The translations under genes were made by a program, and so were the position numbers. A stretch of 22,150 nucleotides of DNA from Acidobacteriota bacterium (GTDB lineage: Bacteria > Acidobacteriota > Vicinamibacteria > Vicinamibacterales > SCN-69-37), in the NCBI GenBank assembly GCA_021824055.1, contig JAKALV010000021.1, positions 1 through 22,150 of the forward strand, written 5' to 3'. The first letter of the stretch is position 1. Each line of letters starts with the position of its first letter. Shown here in pieces: positions 1 to 7,649 of this stretch. Below the pieces are notes generated by a model, which was given only the letters and a program-made list of their open reading frames with translations, was not told the origin of the DNA and did no database searches.

Positions 1-558
1 CGTCGAAAACTCCGTCCGGCCATCCCGATTGGTCAGCTCCACCCGCATACCGACAATGCTGATCGAGGTCACCGCGGCCGGCAGCGCGATCTTGACGGGC
101 TGCGCGCGGCCGGGCGCCACGGTCTTTCGGCCGCCGGGCCCCGTGCCCACGATCCGATCGAACAAGTCGAGCTCGGTGCGGAGTTCGCCCAGCACGCCGG
201 CTCGTCCGATCAGCGCTCCGCTGTTCCCGTTGAGCACGGCCACCAGGGCGGACGCGCGCGTGAACGGCAGCGACGTCCCGGACACGGCGAAACGGTTGTG
301 GAGATCGAACCGCAGCGTCGACGGCCCGACGTGGGGCGGCACGCGCATGACGATGCCCGCGGCCGGATCCGTCCCGATGGTGATATCGCAGAATGTGCGC
401 CGGCTCTTGACGCCCTTGCCCAGATCGGCGGGGCACGTGACATCCACGGAATTCCGGACCACCGGCGCGCGGCGCCGCTGCGGCGCCGCGGCCAGGGATG
501 GCGCGCCCGCGGCCGGCACCAGACAGACGAGCGTCAACATCCACACCGCGCGCAGCAT
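1..558 (-). CDS. Exported protein of unknown function, C-terminus beyond window edge
   Basis: The minus strand is open from an ATG at 558 to the left edge: 186 codons without a stop, so the gene is partial. The N-terminus (MLRAVWMLTLVCLVPAAGA) looks like a signal peptide with likely cleavage near residues 23-25, so the product should act outside the cytoplasm. The mature part has two cysteines (about residues 42 and 57) and alternating hydrophobic residues suggesting a beta-rich fold. I do not recognise a family. The start is fixed by overlap: the folE stop and this ATG share one base (TGATG on the minus strand), the usual sign of translational coupling. Its link to folE is therefore positional only. 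Competing ORFs here on the plus strand look like high-GC shadows. Confidence 0.72.
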   Translation of the reverse strand, partial: MLRAVWMLTLVCLVPAAGAPSLAAAPQRRRAPVVRNSVDVTCPADLGKGVKSRRTFCDITIGTDPAAGIVMRVPPHVGPSTLRFDLHNRFAVSGTSLPFTRASALVAVLNGNSGALIGRAGVLGELRTELDLFDRIVGTGPGGRKTVAPGRAQPVKIALPAAVTSISIVGMRVELTNRDGRTEFST

Positions 559-1100
559 CACCGGCCGATCAGCTTGAGAAATTCCTGGCGGGTGCGCGCG
601 TCCTGATGGAACACGCCGCGCATCGCGCTGGTGACGGTTGTCGTATTCTGCTTTTCCACGCCGCGCATCGCCTTGCAGAGATGCGTGGCCTCCATGACGA
701 CCGCGACGCCGAGCGGCTGGATCTTCTCGCTGAGACACTCGGCGATCTGCGAGGTCAGCCGCTCCTGCACCTGCAGGCGCCGCGCGAACACATCGACCAG
801 GCGCGGAATCTTGCTGAGTCCGATCACGTGGCCGTTCGGCACGTAGGCCACGTGCGCCTTGCCGAAAAACGGGAGCATGTGGTGCTCGCAGAGGCTGTAG
901 AAGTCGATGTCGCGCACGATCACCATCTCGTTATACTCGACGGTAAAGAGCGCATTGTTGATGACCGTGTCGACGTCCACGGAGTACCCGCCCGTGAGAA
1001 ACCGCAGGGATTTCTCCACGCGCGCGGGGGTATCGACGAGGCCTTCGCGCGCCGGATCCTCACCGAGTTCGGCGAGCAGGCGCCGGATTGTGTCCTGCAT
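558..1100 (-). CDS. folE: GTP cyclohydrolase I
   Basis: Converts GTP to 7,8-dihydroneopterin triphosphate, the first step of folate (and queuosine/biopterin-type) synthesis, in the cytoplasm as a homodecamer. The 180-residue product covers the catalytic core. Visible signatures are SLCEHHMLPF at about 69-78 with zinc ligands Cys71 and His74, GLSKIPR at 94-100, QERLTSQIA at 112-120, and ATHLCKAMRG at 138-147 with the third zinc ligand Cys142. I chose the ATG at 1100 because the family starts with a short helix like MQDTIRRLLAELGED; the longer reading frame upstream gives an unrelated N-terminus. No Shine-Dalgarno is present, but TACAAT lies 6 nt upstream. It overlaps the next minus-strand gene by one base. 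Confidence 0.95.
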   Translation of the reverse strand: MQDTIRRLLAELGEDPAREGLVDTPARVEKSLRFLTGGYSVDVDTVINNALFTVEYNEMVIVRDIDFYSLCEHHMLPFFGKAHVAYVPNGHVIGLSKIPRLVDVFARRLQVQERLTSQIAECLSEKIQPLGVAVVMEATHLCKAMRGVEKQNTTTVTSAMRGVFHQDARTRQEFLKLIGR

Positions 1101-1806
1101 GGTTTTATTGTACTGCACGGTCGTCGTGACCTTCAGTGCCGCGGCGCAGGCTCGCTCCGGTACCGCCGGCACGGATGCCGACCAGCTGTACGCGCAGCGG
1201 GAAACGCTCGCCAACGCCGTGCGCGCCGCCGATCTGTGGCGCGCGTCGCCCGCCTCCGACTTTGATGCCGCATGGAAGCTCGCCCGCGCCGACTATTGGA
1301 TCGGCACACATGCGCCGGCCGCCGATCGGCGCCCGGCCCTCGAGCGCGGCATCGCTGCCGGACAACGCGCCGCCGCGCTCCGACCCGCGCGACCCGAAGG
1401 CCACTTCTGGGCCGCCGCCAACATGGGCGCTCTGGCGGAATCGTTCGGCATCATGCAGGGTCTGAAGTACCGCGGCCGCATCAAGAGTGAATTGGAGACG
1501 GTCCTGAAGATCGACCCCGCATGGCAGCAGGGCTCGGCGGATCGCGCCTTGGGCCGCTGGTACGCGAAAGTGCCGGGTCTGTTCGGCGGCAGCGACACCG
1601 AAGCCGAGCGGCACTACCGGGCGTCGTTGACGTACAACCCGGACAGCACCGCGTCCCTGTTCTTTCTCTCGGAGTTGCTGATGGATCATCACCGCCAGGC
1701 CGAGGCGAGAACGCTGCTGCGCAAGATCCTCGATGCGCCCTTGAGTCCAGACTGGGCGCCCGAGGACCGGGAGTTCAAGGCAAAGGCGGCGGCGTTGTTG
1801 CGCTGA
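1099..1806 (+). CDS. TPR-like helical repeat protein, probably exported
   Basis: The 235-residue product begins MVLLYCTVVVTFSAAAQA, a short hydrophobic segment ending in an A-x-A-like site. This suggests a signal peptide, although it lacks the usual N-terminal positive charge. The remainder is helical and TPR-like: AAWKLARADYWIG (58-70), a segment near 100-120, a long repeat ending VLKIDP (135-140), ALGRWYAKVPGLFGGS (150-165), and AERHYRASLTYNPDSTASLFFLSELL (169-194), with the spacing typical of TPR helices. It resembles TatT-like TPR proteins, but I would not assign a function. The ATG at 1099 overlaps the folE ATG on the other strand (CATG, 1098-1101). An in-frame GTG at 1090 is the alternative start. 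No clear Shine-Dalgarno is visible. Confidence 0.75.
   Translation: MVLLYCTVVVTFSAAAQARSGTAGTDADQLYAQRETLANAVRAADLWRASPASDFDAAWKLARADYWIGTHAPAADRRPALERGIAAGQRAAALRPARPEGHFWAAANMGALAESFGIMQGLKYRGRIKSELETVLKIDPAWQQGSADRALGRWYAKVPGLFGGSDTEAERHYRASLTYNPDSTASLFFLSELLMDHHRQAEARTLLRKILDAPLSPDWAPEDREFKAKAAALLR
1107..1112 (-). promoter_or_regulatory. Putative -10 box of folE (leaderless)
   Basis: On the minus strand TACAAT is followed by 6 nt and then the folE ATG, so transcription would start at or next to the start codon. No convincing -35 is seen and no Shine-Dalgarno precedes the ATG. The box lies inside the first codons of the divergent TPR gene. Confidence 0.4.
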
Positions 1807-1852
1807 TCCCGACCGCCGACCGCAGGGCCAGGCTTTCGCTTGGTCAGAGAAA

Positions 1853-1872
1853 GGCCGAGCTGAAGCTCGGCC
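1853..1872 (-). terminator. Intrinsic terminator downstream of the dehydrogenase gene
   Basis: An 8-bp perfect stem (GGCCGAGC/GCTCGGCC) closes a 4-nt loop. On the minus strand it is followed by TTTCTCT, which fits termination of the gene ending at 1912. There is no T-run on the plus strand, so the convergent TPR gene is not obviously terminated by it. The palindrome could also be a dispersed repeat copy. Confidence 0.55.
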
Positions 1873-1911
1873 CTACGTGCCGATCCCGGCCGCCACCCCT
1901 CGTGCCTGCGG

Positions 1912-2961
1912 CTACGCGCGCACGCGCGCGGCGATCCCGTCGCCGACCTGTGACGTTCCCAGTGTGCCGCCGACGTCGGCGGTTGTCTGGTCCTGGTGTA
2001 CGGCGGCTTCCACCGCCGCTTCGATTCGCGCGGCCTCGTCGGTGGCGCCCAGCGTGTCGAGCATCAGCGCCGCCGAGAGGATGGCGCCGATCGGATTCGC
2101 GACGTTCTTGCCGGCCAGCGGCGGCGCCGACCCATGCACGGGCTCGAACAACGAGGTCTTGCCCGGATGGATGTTGCCCGACGCGGCCATGCCGAGACCG
2201 CCCTGCAGCGCGCCGCCGATGTCGGTCACGATGTCGCCGAAGAGGTTGTTGGTCACCACCACTTCAAACTGGCCGGGGTCCTTCACCAGAAACATCGCGA
2301 GCGCATCGATGTACATGTGCGTGGCCTGAATGGCCGGATACTCGGCCGCCACGGTCTTGAACACGCGCTGCCAGAGCGCGTGGCCCTGCTGCATCGCGTT
2401 GCTCTTGTCGGCCATGCAGACCTTCTTGTGGCCGTGCGCTGCGGCGTATTCGAACGCGTGCCGGACGATGCGGTTCACGCCTTTGAACGTGTTGATCTCT
2501 TCCTGGACCGCCACCTCGTCTTCCGTGCCGGCCTTGAATCGCCCGCCGACGCTGACGTACACGCCCTCGGTGTTCTCGCGGAACACGACGAAGTTGACGT
2601 CCTTGCGGCCACGATTCTTCAGCGGACACAGCCGATCGTCGAGCAGACGCACGGGGCGGTAGTTCACATAGAGGTCGAGCTCGAACCGGGCGCCCAGCAG
2701 GATGTCGCGCGCGTGCCGGTTGTCGGGAACGCGCGGATCGCCGAGCGCCCCGAGCAGGATGGCGTCGAATTCGTTGCGCAGCATCGTGTAGCCGTTGGGC
2801 GGCAGCGTGATGCCGGTTTCGAGGAAGTAGTCGGCGCTCCAGGGCAGCGGCTCGAGATCGATCGAACGGCCCGTGACTTGGGTGACGGCCTTGAGAACCT
2901 TGACGGCTTCCGCCGTGACGTCTTTACCGATCCCGTCGCCGGGAATGACCGCGATACGCAC
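1912..2961 (-). CDS. Isocitrate/isopropylmalate dehydrogenase family protein (probably 3-isopropylmalate dehydrogenase)
   Basis: A 349-residue NAD(P)-dependent beta-decarboxylating dehydrogenase. Family signatures are the N-terminal VIPGDGIGKDV (5-15), RENTEGVY (128-135), DKSNAM (185-190), YIDALAMFLV (217-226), NNLFGDIVTDIGG (238-250) and LFEPVHGSAP (271-280). Typical LeuB has RELTGG and DKANVL; RENTEG and KSN are nearer to isocitrate, tartrate or archaeal-type enzymes, so leucine synthesis is likely but not certain. No leuA, leuC or leuD is nearby. The start is GTG at 2961, in register with the invariant IPGDGIG motif, with no strong Shine-Dalgarno but an extended -10 box 8 nt upstream. A hairpin terminator follows at 1853-1872. 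Confidence 0.9.
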   Translation of the reverse strand: MRIAVIPGDGIGKDVTAEAVKVLKAVTQVTGRSIDLEPLPWSADYFLETGITLPPNGYTMLRNEFDAILLGALGDPRVPDNRHARDILLGARFELDLYVNYRPVRLLDDRLCPLKNRGRKDVNFVVFRENTEGVYVSVGGRFKAGTEDEVAVQEEINTFKGVNRIVRHAFEYAAAHGHKKVCMADKSNAMQQGHALWQRVFKTVAAEYPAIQATHMYIDALAMFLVKDPGQFEVVVTNNLFGDIVTDIGGALQGGLGMAASGNIHPGKTSLFEPVHGSAPPLAGKNVANPIGAILSAALMLDTLGATDEAARIEAAVEAAVHQDQTTADVGGTLGTSQVGDGIAARVRA

Positions 2962-2969
2962 AGCCTGTA

Positions 2970-2978
2970 ATGATATCA
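2970..2978 (-). promoter_or_regulatory. Putative extended -10 promoter of the dehydrogenase gene
   Basis: TGaTATCAT on the minus strand carries both the TG extension and a -10-like hexamer, ending 8 nt before the GTG start. A start site at or within about 1-2 nt of the codon would give a leaderless mRNA. No -35 was identified. Confidence 0.4.
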
Positions 2979-2999
2979 GGCCGGGCAGATCAAAGACCT

Positions 3000-3098
3000 A
3001 CCACGGAGGCACGGAGGCACGGAGAAACACAGCGAGAGGTTTTCGAAGAGCACTTCGAAAAGCACTCGCTCTTCTCCGTGTCTCCGTGTCTCCGTGGT
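3000..3098. repeat. Inverted pair of 8-bp tandem arrays (CACGGAGG family) around a hairpin core
   Basis: The left arm (3000-3026) is three units of CACGGAGG/A preceded by AC. The right arm (3072-3098) is its reverse complement, except for two positions that still pair as G-U in RNA. Between them lies a perfect 9-bp hairpin, TTTTCGAAG / CTTCGAAAA, at 3040-3061, and AGCGAG (3031-3036) pairs with CTCGCT (3065-3070). The element fills most of the gap between the thiolase stop and the dehydrogenase start, beginning 10 nt after the thiolase stop codon. Confidence 0.9.
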
Positions 3099-3108
3099 GG
3101 GTTTGGCC

Positions 3109-4323
3109 TTAGACGCGCTCGACGGCCATCGCCATGCCGAGGCCGCCCGAGACGCACATGGTGGCGAGGCCGCGCTTGACGCCGCGCCGCTCCATTTCGT
3201 ACAGCAACGTCACCAGGATGCGAGTGCCTGTGCACCCAATCGGATGGCCCAACGCAATCGCGCCGCCGTTCACATTGAGCTTCTCGGCCGGAATTGGCAT
3301 GTCGTGAAGCACGGCCAGCACCTGCGGCGCAAACGCTTCGTTGAGCTCCACGAGGTCGAAGTCCGCGATCGTGAGACCAGTCTTCCCGAACAGCTTCTGC
3401 AGCGCCGGCACGGGGCCGATCCCCATCCTGCGCGGGTCGACGCCGGCGGTCGCCCACCCGAGGATGCGGGCGAGGGGCTTCAACCCGCGGCGCGCGGCTT
3501 CCGCGCCGCTGGCGACGACGACGGCCGCGCCGCCGTCGGTGATGCCAGACGAGGTGGCCGCCGTGATGATGCCCGGATGGCCGTCGATGGGCGCGAACAC
3601 CGTCGGCAACTTGCGGAGGCCCTCGATCGTGGTGCCGAACCGCGGATGCTCGTCGGTCTCCAGGTCCACCGGCTTCCCTTTGGCGTCCTTGCCGGGCGCC
3701 GGCGTGATCTCGTCCGTGAAACGGCCGGCCGTGATGGCGGCCTCGGCCTTGAGCTGGCTGGCAACCGCGAACGCATCCGACTGCTCGCGTGTAATGCCGT
3801 ATTCACGCGCGAGCACTTCGGCGGTCTGGCCCATCAGCATGTTCGCCAGCGGACACATGAAGCCGTCGCGCGACATCGCGTCGACCAGGGTGAAGTTGCC
3901 CATCTTGTGTCCCCAGCGCGCGTCCTCGCTGTCGATGAAGTACGGCATGCGGCTCATGGACTCGACGCCGCCCGACAGACAGATCGAGGCCTGTCCAAGC
4001 TGAATCGCCTGAGCCGCGAGAGCGACGGTCTGCATCCCCGAAGCGCAGGCCTGATTGATCGTCTGCGCGGGCGCGGTGACGGGGATGCCGGCGCGGCGGG
4101 CCACCTGCCGGCCCGGATTCGGCCCCGATCCGGCTTGCCGTCCCTGGCCGATGAAGACTTCGTCGATGTCATCGGGCGAGATGCCCGCCCGTGTCATCGC
4201 GGCCACAGCGGCTCTCGCGCCCAACTCAACGGGGTGAGTATCACGGAGGGAGCCGCCGTAACGGCCAATGGGGGTCCGGGCGGCCCCGAGGATCACAACA
4301 TCAGCGATTTTGGATACCGACAT
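3109..4323 (-). CDS. Thiolase / acetyl-CoA acetyltransferase
   Basis: A 404-residue thiolase that condenses two acetyl-CoA molecules or cleaves 3-ketoacyl-CoA in the cytoplasm. The N-terminal segment VVILGAARTPIGRYGGSL (9-26) is typical. The nucleophile is Cys93 in INQACASGMQ, NEAFAPQVL is present, NVNGGAIALGHPIGCTGTR contains the catalytic His360, and the second active-site cysteine is Cys390 in MCVSGGLG. The motif is CVSGGLG rather than the common CIGGGQG, so the subfamily and chain-length preference are unclear. Start choice: ATGs at 4335, 4332 and 4323 are in frame. I prefer 4323 (MSVSKIADVV) because it matches the family N-terminus and lies 7 nt downstream of a good -10 box. The gene stands alone with no beta-oxidation partners next to it. 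Confidence 0.93.
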   Translation of the reverse strand: MSVSKIADVVILGAARTPIGRYGGSLRDTHPVELGARAAVAAMTRAGISPDDIDEVFIGQGRQAGSGPNPGRQVARRAGIPVTAPAQTINQACASGMQTVALAAQAIQLGQASICLSGGVESMSRMPYFIDSEDARWGHKMGNFTLVDAMSRDGFMCPLANMLMGQTAEVLAREYGITREQSDAFAVASQLKAEAAITAGRFTDEITPAPGKDAKGKPVDLETDEHPRFGTTIEGLRKLPTVFAPIDGHPGIITAATSSGITDGGAAVVVASGAEAARRGLKPLARILGWATAGVDPRRMGIGPVPALQKLFGKTGLTIADFDLVELNEAFAPQVLAVLHDMPIPAEKLNVNGGAIALGHPIGCTGTRILVTLLYEMERRGVKRGLATMCVSGGLGMAMAVERV

Positions 4324-4330
4324 CCAATCC

Positions 4331-4339
4331 ATCATACCA
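4331..4339 (-). promoter_or_regulatory. Putative extended -10 promoter of the thiolase gene
   Basis: The minus strand reads TGgTATGAT, an extended -10 with five of six consensus positions in the hexamer, ending 7 nt before the ATG at 4323. This predicts a leaderless transcript and supports that start over the ATGs at 4335 and 4332, which overlap the box. Confidence 0.45.
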
Positions 4340-4350
4340 ACGCAGAATGC

Positions 4351-4380
4351 TTGCTACTCGCCCCAGAAGCCCCCTAGAAT
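4351..4380 (+). promoter_or_regulatory. Putative sigma-70-type promoter of the TonB-dependent receptor
   Basis: TTGCTA (4351-4356) and TAGAAT (4375-4380) are separated by 18 bp, matching the -35 and -10 consensus at 4/6 and 5/6 positions. Initiation near 4387 would leave a 5' leader of about 70 nt before the ATG at 4460. Confidence 0.4.
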
Positions 4381-4459
4381 CCGTCCAGCTTGTGAGCCGT
4401 TCATCCCTCTAGGATGTCCGGTCATCACGGTTCGCTCTATTCTGAGGAGGATAGGCACA

Positions 4460-7400
4460 ATGGGAAAAAGTAGAGTTGCACTGGGTGTGCTGCTCTGTCT
4501 TCTGGCGATGGCCGGTACGGCCTTCGCGCAGGAGCAGTCAGGCTCCATCCAGGGCGTCATCAAGGACGCGTCGGGCGCAGTGCTGCCCGGCGTGACCGTC
4601 GAAGCGCGCAGTCCGAGTCTGGTCGGCGTCAGCACCACGACATCCGACTCGCAGGGCGCGTATCGCTTCCCCGCGCTGCCGCCGGGCGTGTACACGCTGA
4701 CGGCCACGCTGCAGGGCTTCACCACGGCCAAGACCCCCAGCGCGAGTCTGGCGCTCGGCCAGTCATTGAAGATCGACGTCACGTTGGTCGTCGGCGGCGT
4801 CACCGAGACCGTCCAGGTCAAGGGCGAACCGCCACTGATCGACGTCAAAGCGAACGCGGTCACGGCGAGCTTGAACGCCGACATCATCGACATGATCCCG
4901 AAGGGCCGCGGCCTGCTCAGCGTGCTGACGCAGATCCCCGGCACGAACAACGAGGGACGCGGCGGCGGCCTGATGATTGACGGCGCCTCCGGCGCTGAGA
5001 ACCGCTACCTGGTCGACGGCGTCGATCGCACCAATGCGCGTACCGGACAGGCCACGGCCATTTCCGGAACCGAGGTTGTTGTTCAGGACTTCATCGACAC
5101 CGTGCAGGTCAAGCAGTCGGGCTACAACGCGGAGTTCCGCGCGGCGCTCGGCGGCGTGGTGAGCGCGGTCACCCGCAGCGGCAGCAACTCGTTCCACGGC
5201 TCCGTGGGCGGGTACTACACCGACAACAAGTGGCTGGGCGCCATTCGTCCCACCCTCCGGTCGGTGCCGAGCAACCTGGCCTTGTCCGAGTACGTGAAGA
5301 CCCCACGCGACAAGAGCCACCAAACGGACCTGGTGTTCTCGCTGGGCGGACCGATCCTCAAGAACAAGGGCTGGTTCTTTGTCGGCTACGCGCCGCAGTT
5401 CTACCCGTCGGAGCGCACGGTCACCTGGGTGAATCCCGGCACCAACCCGGCGACCCAGACGTTCGACAACGGCAAGCCGAACAACAAGGCGCTCAATTAC
5501 AACGTGACGACGCAGCTGCTCAGCCGACTGCGGGCGCGTTTCACCGGCAGCAACGAAACCCAGAAGGGCGGCCTCGGGCTGCCGGGCATCGAGCAAAACG
5601 GTACCAGCACGTCGAACGCGGCCTCGTTCAACCCGCGTTCCTCGGTATTTACCGAGCAGTTCTCGAATGCCTACAGCGGCGTCCTCGACTGGGTCGCCAC
5701 CGACAAGACGTATGTGAACCTGACGGTGGGCTATATCAGCTACGGCTCGCACAGCGCCGGCGGTGACTACTACCATGGCACGCGTCGCACGTTCTCCACC
5801 ACGAACGTCGGCCTGCTGGACGTTCCGGTCAGCTTCCAGAACGTCAGCGGCTTCGCCGACAACAACTTGAATTCGTTCGCCGTGAAGGATGACTACCAGC
5901 GCCTCAACGTCTCGTTGGACATGACGCGGTTCGCCCGCTGGAAGGGTGACCACGCCATCAAGATCGGCGGATTGTACGAGCGCATCGGCAATCAGGCGGC
6001 GCTGGGCCAGCAGGCAGCGAACATCGCCTTCAACTGGGGCAGCACCTACACCACGACGGACCTCCGCGACGTGAAGGGCAAGTACGGTTACTACGAGGTC
6101 AGGCGCATCTACACGGGCGGCGACATCAAGGAAACCAACCTCAGCTTCTTCGCGCAGGATCAGTGGACGGTCAACAACAAGCTGACGGTCAACTACGGCG
6201 TGCGCCTCGAAAACGAGGAGATCCCCTCTTACAACCCCAATGCCCCGGGCATTAGGTTCGGCTGGGGCGACAAGATCGCGCCTCGCGTCGGGTTCGCCTA
6301 TGACTTCAAGGGCGACAACCGGTGGAAAGCGTATGGTTCGTACGGGCAGTTCTACGACACCATGAAGCTCGAAATGCCGCGCGGCGCATGGGGCGGCGAC
6401 AAGTGGATCAGCTACTACTACACGCTGGATTCGTACGACTGGAAATCGATTGACTGCACGGACATCAACGGCGCCTCCGGTTGCACCGGTGGCAGCCTGA
6501 TCGAGTCGATCAACTACCGCCATACCTCAAACGAAGTGGGCAGCGTCATCGGCAAGGTCGACCCGAACATCAAGCCGACCAAGAAGCATGAATGGACGCT
6601 GGGACTTGACCACGAACTGAACTCGGTCATGTCGCTCGGCATCCGTTACGCGCACAAGGGCTGGGACCAGACCATCGATGACATCGGCGTCTGCATGCCG
6701 GGCAGCCAGGTGTGCGGCGAGGTCTACAACATCGGCAACCCGGGCTACGGCATCGGGAAGTACCCGATCGACGGCGCCCCGGCGGTGCCGAAGGTGCTCA
6801 ACGTCTACGACGGCGTTGAACTCGTGGTCCGCAAGCGCTACTCGAGCAACTGGCAGGCCACCACGAGCGTGCTGTTCAGCCGGCTCTACGGCAACTACGG
6901 CGGGCTCGCGAGCTCGGACGAAAACGGCCGCTCCTCGCCGAACGTCAGCCGTTACTACGATTCGTTGTTCCTCTCGTTCGACCAGAAGGGCAACGAAGCC
7001 AACGGCCGCCTGAACACGGATCGACCGATCCAGTTCAAGGCGCAGGCGTCCTACCGGGCGCCGTGGGGCACCAACATCGGCGCGAACTTCCAGGCGTCGA
7101 GCGGACTGCTCATGTCGTCGACCGTGAGATACCAGGGCGTGCCGATCTACTACAACGGTCGAGGCGACCTCGGTCGCACGCCGACGTTCACCCAGACCGA
7201 CCTGCTCCTCACCCATGATTTCAAGATCAAGGGCAGCAACAGGGTCAGCCTCCAAGTGAACGTCACCAACCTCTTCGACCAGGAGACGCCGACGTCAATC
7301 GCGTTTGCGGCCTACCGAGACACACTCCTCATTCCTGGCTTCACGAACCGTCCCGCCGATGCCTTCTTCCAGCCCGGCGGATTCGACACGGTCAAGATCC

Positions 7401-7507
7401 AGGCGGCACGGCTCCCGGCCTCGGGACGGCCGGACCCGAAGTACAAGCAGCACGATGGCTTCCAGAGCGCGCGAGCGATCCGCGTCATGGGTAAGTTCTC
7501 GTTCTAG
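4460..7507 (+). CDS. OAR-like TonB-dependent outer-membrane receptor with carboxypeptidase-regulatory-like domain
   Basis: A 1015-residue outer-membrane protein. The signal peptide MGKSRVALGVLLCLLAMAGTAFA is cut after about residue 23. Residues 27-110 form a carboxypeptidase-regulatory-like beta-sandwich (GVIKDASGAVLPGVTVEA, then YRFPALPPGVYTLTATLQGF). A plug domain follows at about 115-240 (LVDGVDRTNARTG; GGVVSAVTRSGSNSFHG), and the rest is a beta-barrel rich in aromatic residues ending in GKFSF, with a terminal Phe. Such receptors import large substrates across the outer membrane using TonB energy; the ligand cannot be read here. The start is fixed by AGGAGG at 4445-4450, 9 nt upstream of the ATG, and by the signal peptide; the reading frame upstream of it is not coding-like. 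Two hairpins follow the stop. Confidence 0.95.
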   Translation: MGKSRVALGVLLCLLAMAGTAFAQEQSGSIQGVIKDASGAVLPGVTVEARSPSLVGVSTTTSDSQGAYRFPALPPGVYTLTATLQGFTTAKTPSASLALGQSLKIDVTLVVGGVTETVQVKGEPPLIDVKANAVTASLNADIIDMIPKGRGLLSVLTQIPGTNNEGRGGGLMIDGASGAENRYLVDGVDRTNARTGQATAISGTEVVVQDFIDTVQVKQSGYNAEFRAALGGVVSAVTRSGSNSFHGSVGGYYTDNKWLGAIRPTLRSVPSNLALSEYVKTPRDKSHQTDLVFSLGGPILKNKGWFFVGYAPQFYPSERTVTWVNPGTNPATQTFDNGKPNNKALNYNVTTQLLSRLRARFTGSNETQKGGLGLPGIEQNGTSTSNAASFNPRSSVFTEQFSNAYSGVLDWVATDKTYVNLTVGYISYGSHSAGGDYYHGTRRTFSTTNVGLLDVPVSFQNVSGFADNNLNSFAVKDDYQRLNVSLDMTRFARWKGDHAIKIGGLYERIGNQAALGQQAANIAFNWGSTYTTTDLRDVKGKYGYYEVRRIYTGGDIKETNLSFFAQDQWTVNNKLTVNYGVRLENEEIPSYNPNAPGIRFGWGDKIAPRVGFAYDFKGDNRWKAYGSYGQFYDTMKLEMPRGAWGGDKWISYYYTLDSYDWKSIDCTDINGASGCTGGSLIESINYRHTSNEVGSVIGKVDPNIKPTKKHEWTLGLDHELNSVMSLGIRYAHKGWDQTIDDIGVCMPGSQVCGEVYNIGNPGYGIGKYPIDGAPAVPKVLNVYDGVELVVRKRYSSNWQATTSVLFSRLYGNYGGLASSDENGRSSPNVSRYYDSLFLSFDQKGNEANGRLNTDRPIQFKAQASYRAPWGTNIGANFQASSGLLMSSTVRYQGVPIYYNGRGDLGRTPTFTQTDLLLTHDFKIKGSNRVSLQVNVTNLFDQETPTSIAFAAYRDTLLIPGFTNRPADAFFQPGGFDTVKIQAARLPASGRPDPKYKQHDGFQSARAIRVMGKFSF

Positions 7508-7522
7508 GCGGGTAGTTCGCCG

Positions 7523-7540
7523 CTGACCCGACAGGGTCAG
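7523..7540 (+). terminator. Small hairpin after the receptor gene
   Basis: CTGACCC (7523-7529) pairs perfectly with GGGTCAG (7534-7540) across a GACA loop, 16 nt after the receptor stop. It has no T-run and is probably auxiliary to the stronger hairpin just downstream. Confidence 0.4.
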
Positions 7541-7548
7541 AACACACG

Positions 7549-7586
7549 ACGGCCGGCAGAGACATTCTGCCGGCCGTTCTTCTTTG
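7549..7586 (+). terminator. Intrinsic terminator of the receptor gene
   Basis: A perfect 12-bp stem (ACGGCCGGCAGA at 7549-7560 with its complement at 7566-7577) encloses a 5-nt loop and is followed by TCTTCTTTG. Its position 42 nt after the receptor stop fits Rho-independent termination. Confidence 0.85.
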
Positions 7587-7649
7587 TACGACCGGTGAAT
7601 CTGGCTATCTGCGATCTGGTTAGCTGGCTACTGGAAGCTGGCTATCGCG

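Noticed and set aside
1853..1872. Terminator for the plus-strand TPR gene
   Set aside because: The hairpin lacks a T-run on the plus strand (CCTACG follows); the T-rich tail is on the minus-strand side.
3094..4377. 427-codon plus-strand frame opposite thiolase
   Set aside because: It is the antisense shadow of a gene with all thiolase catalytic motifs, and its own translation is His/Arg-rich and without domain pattern.
4763..6523. Long open frame of 586 codons on the minus strand opposite the receptor gene
   Set aside because: It is rich in V, R, A and E in a manner typical of antisense frames of GC-rich genes, has no recognisable domain, and the opposite strand encodes a clear receptor.
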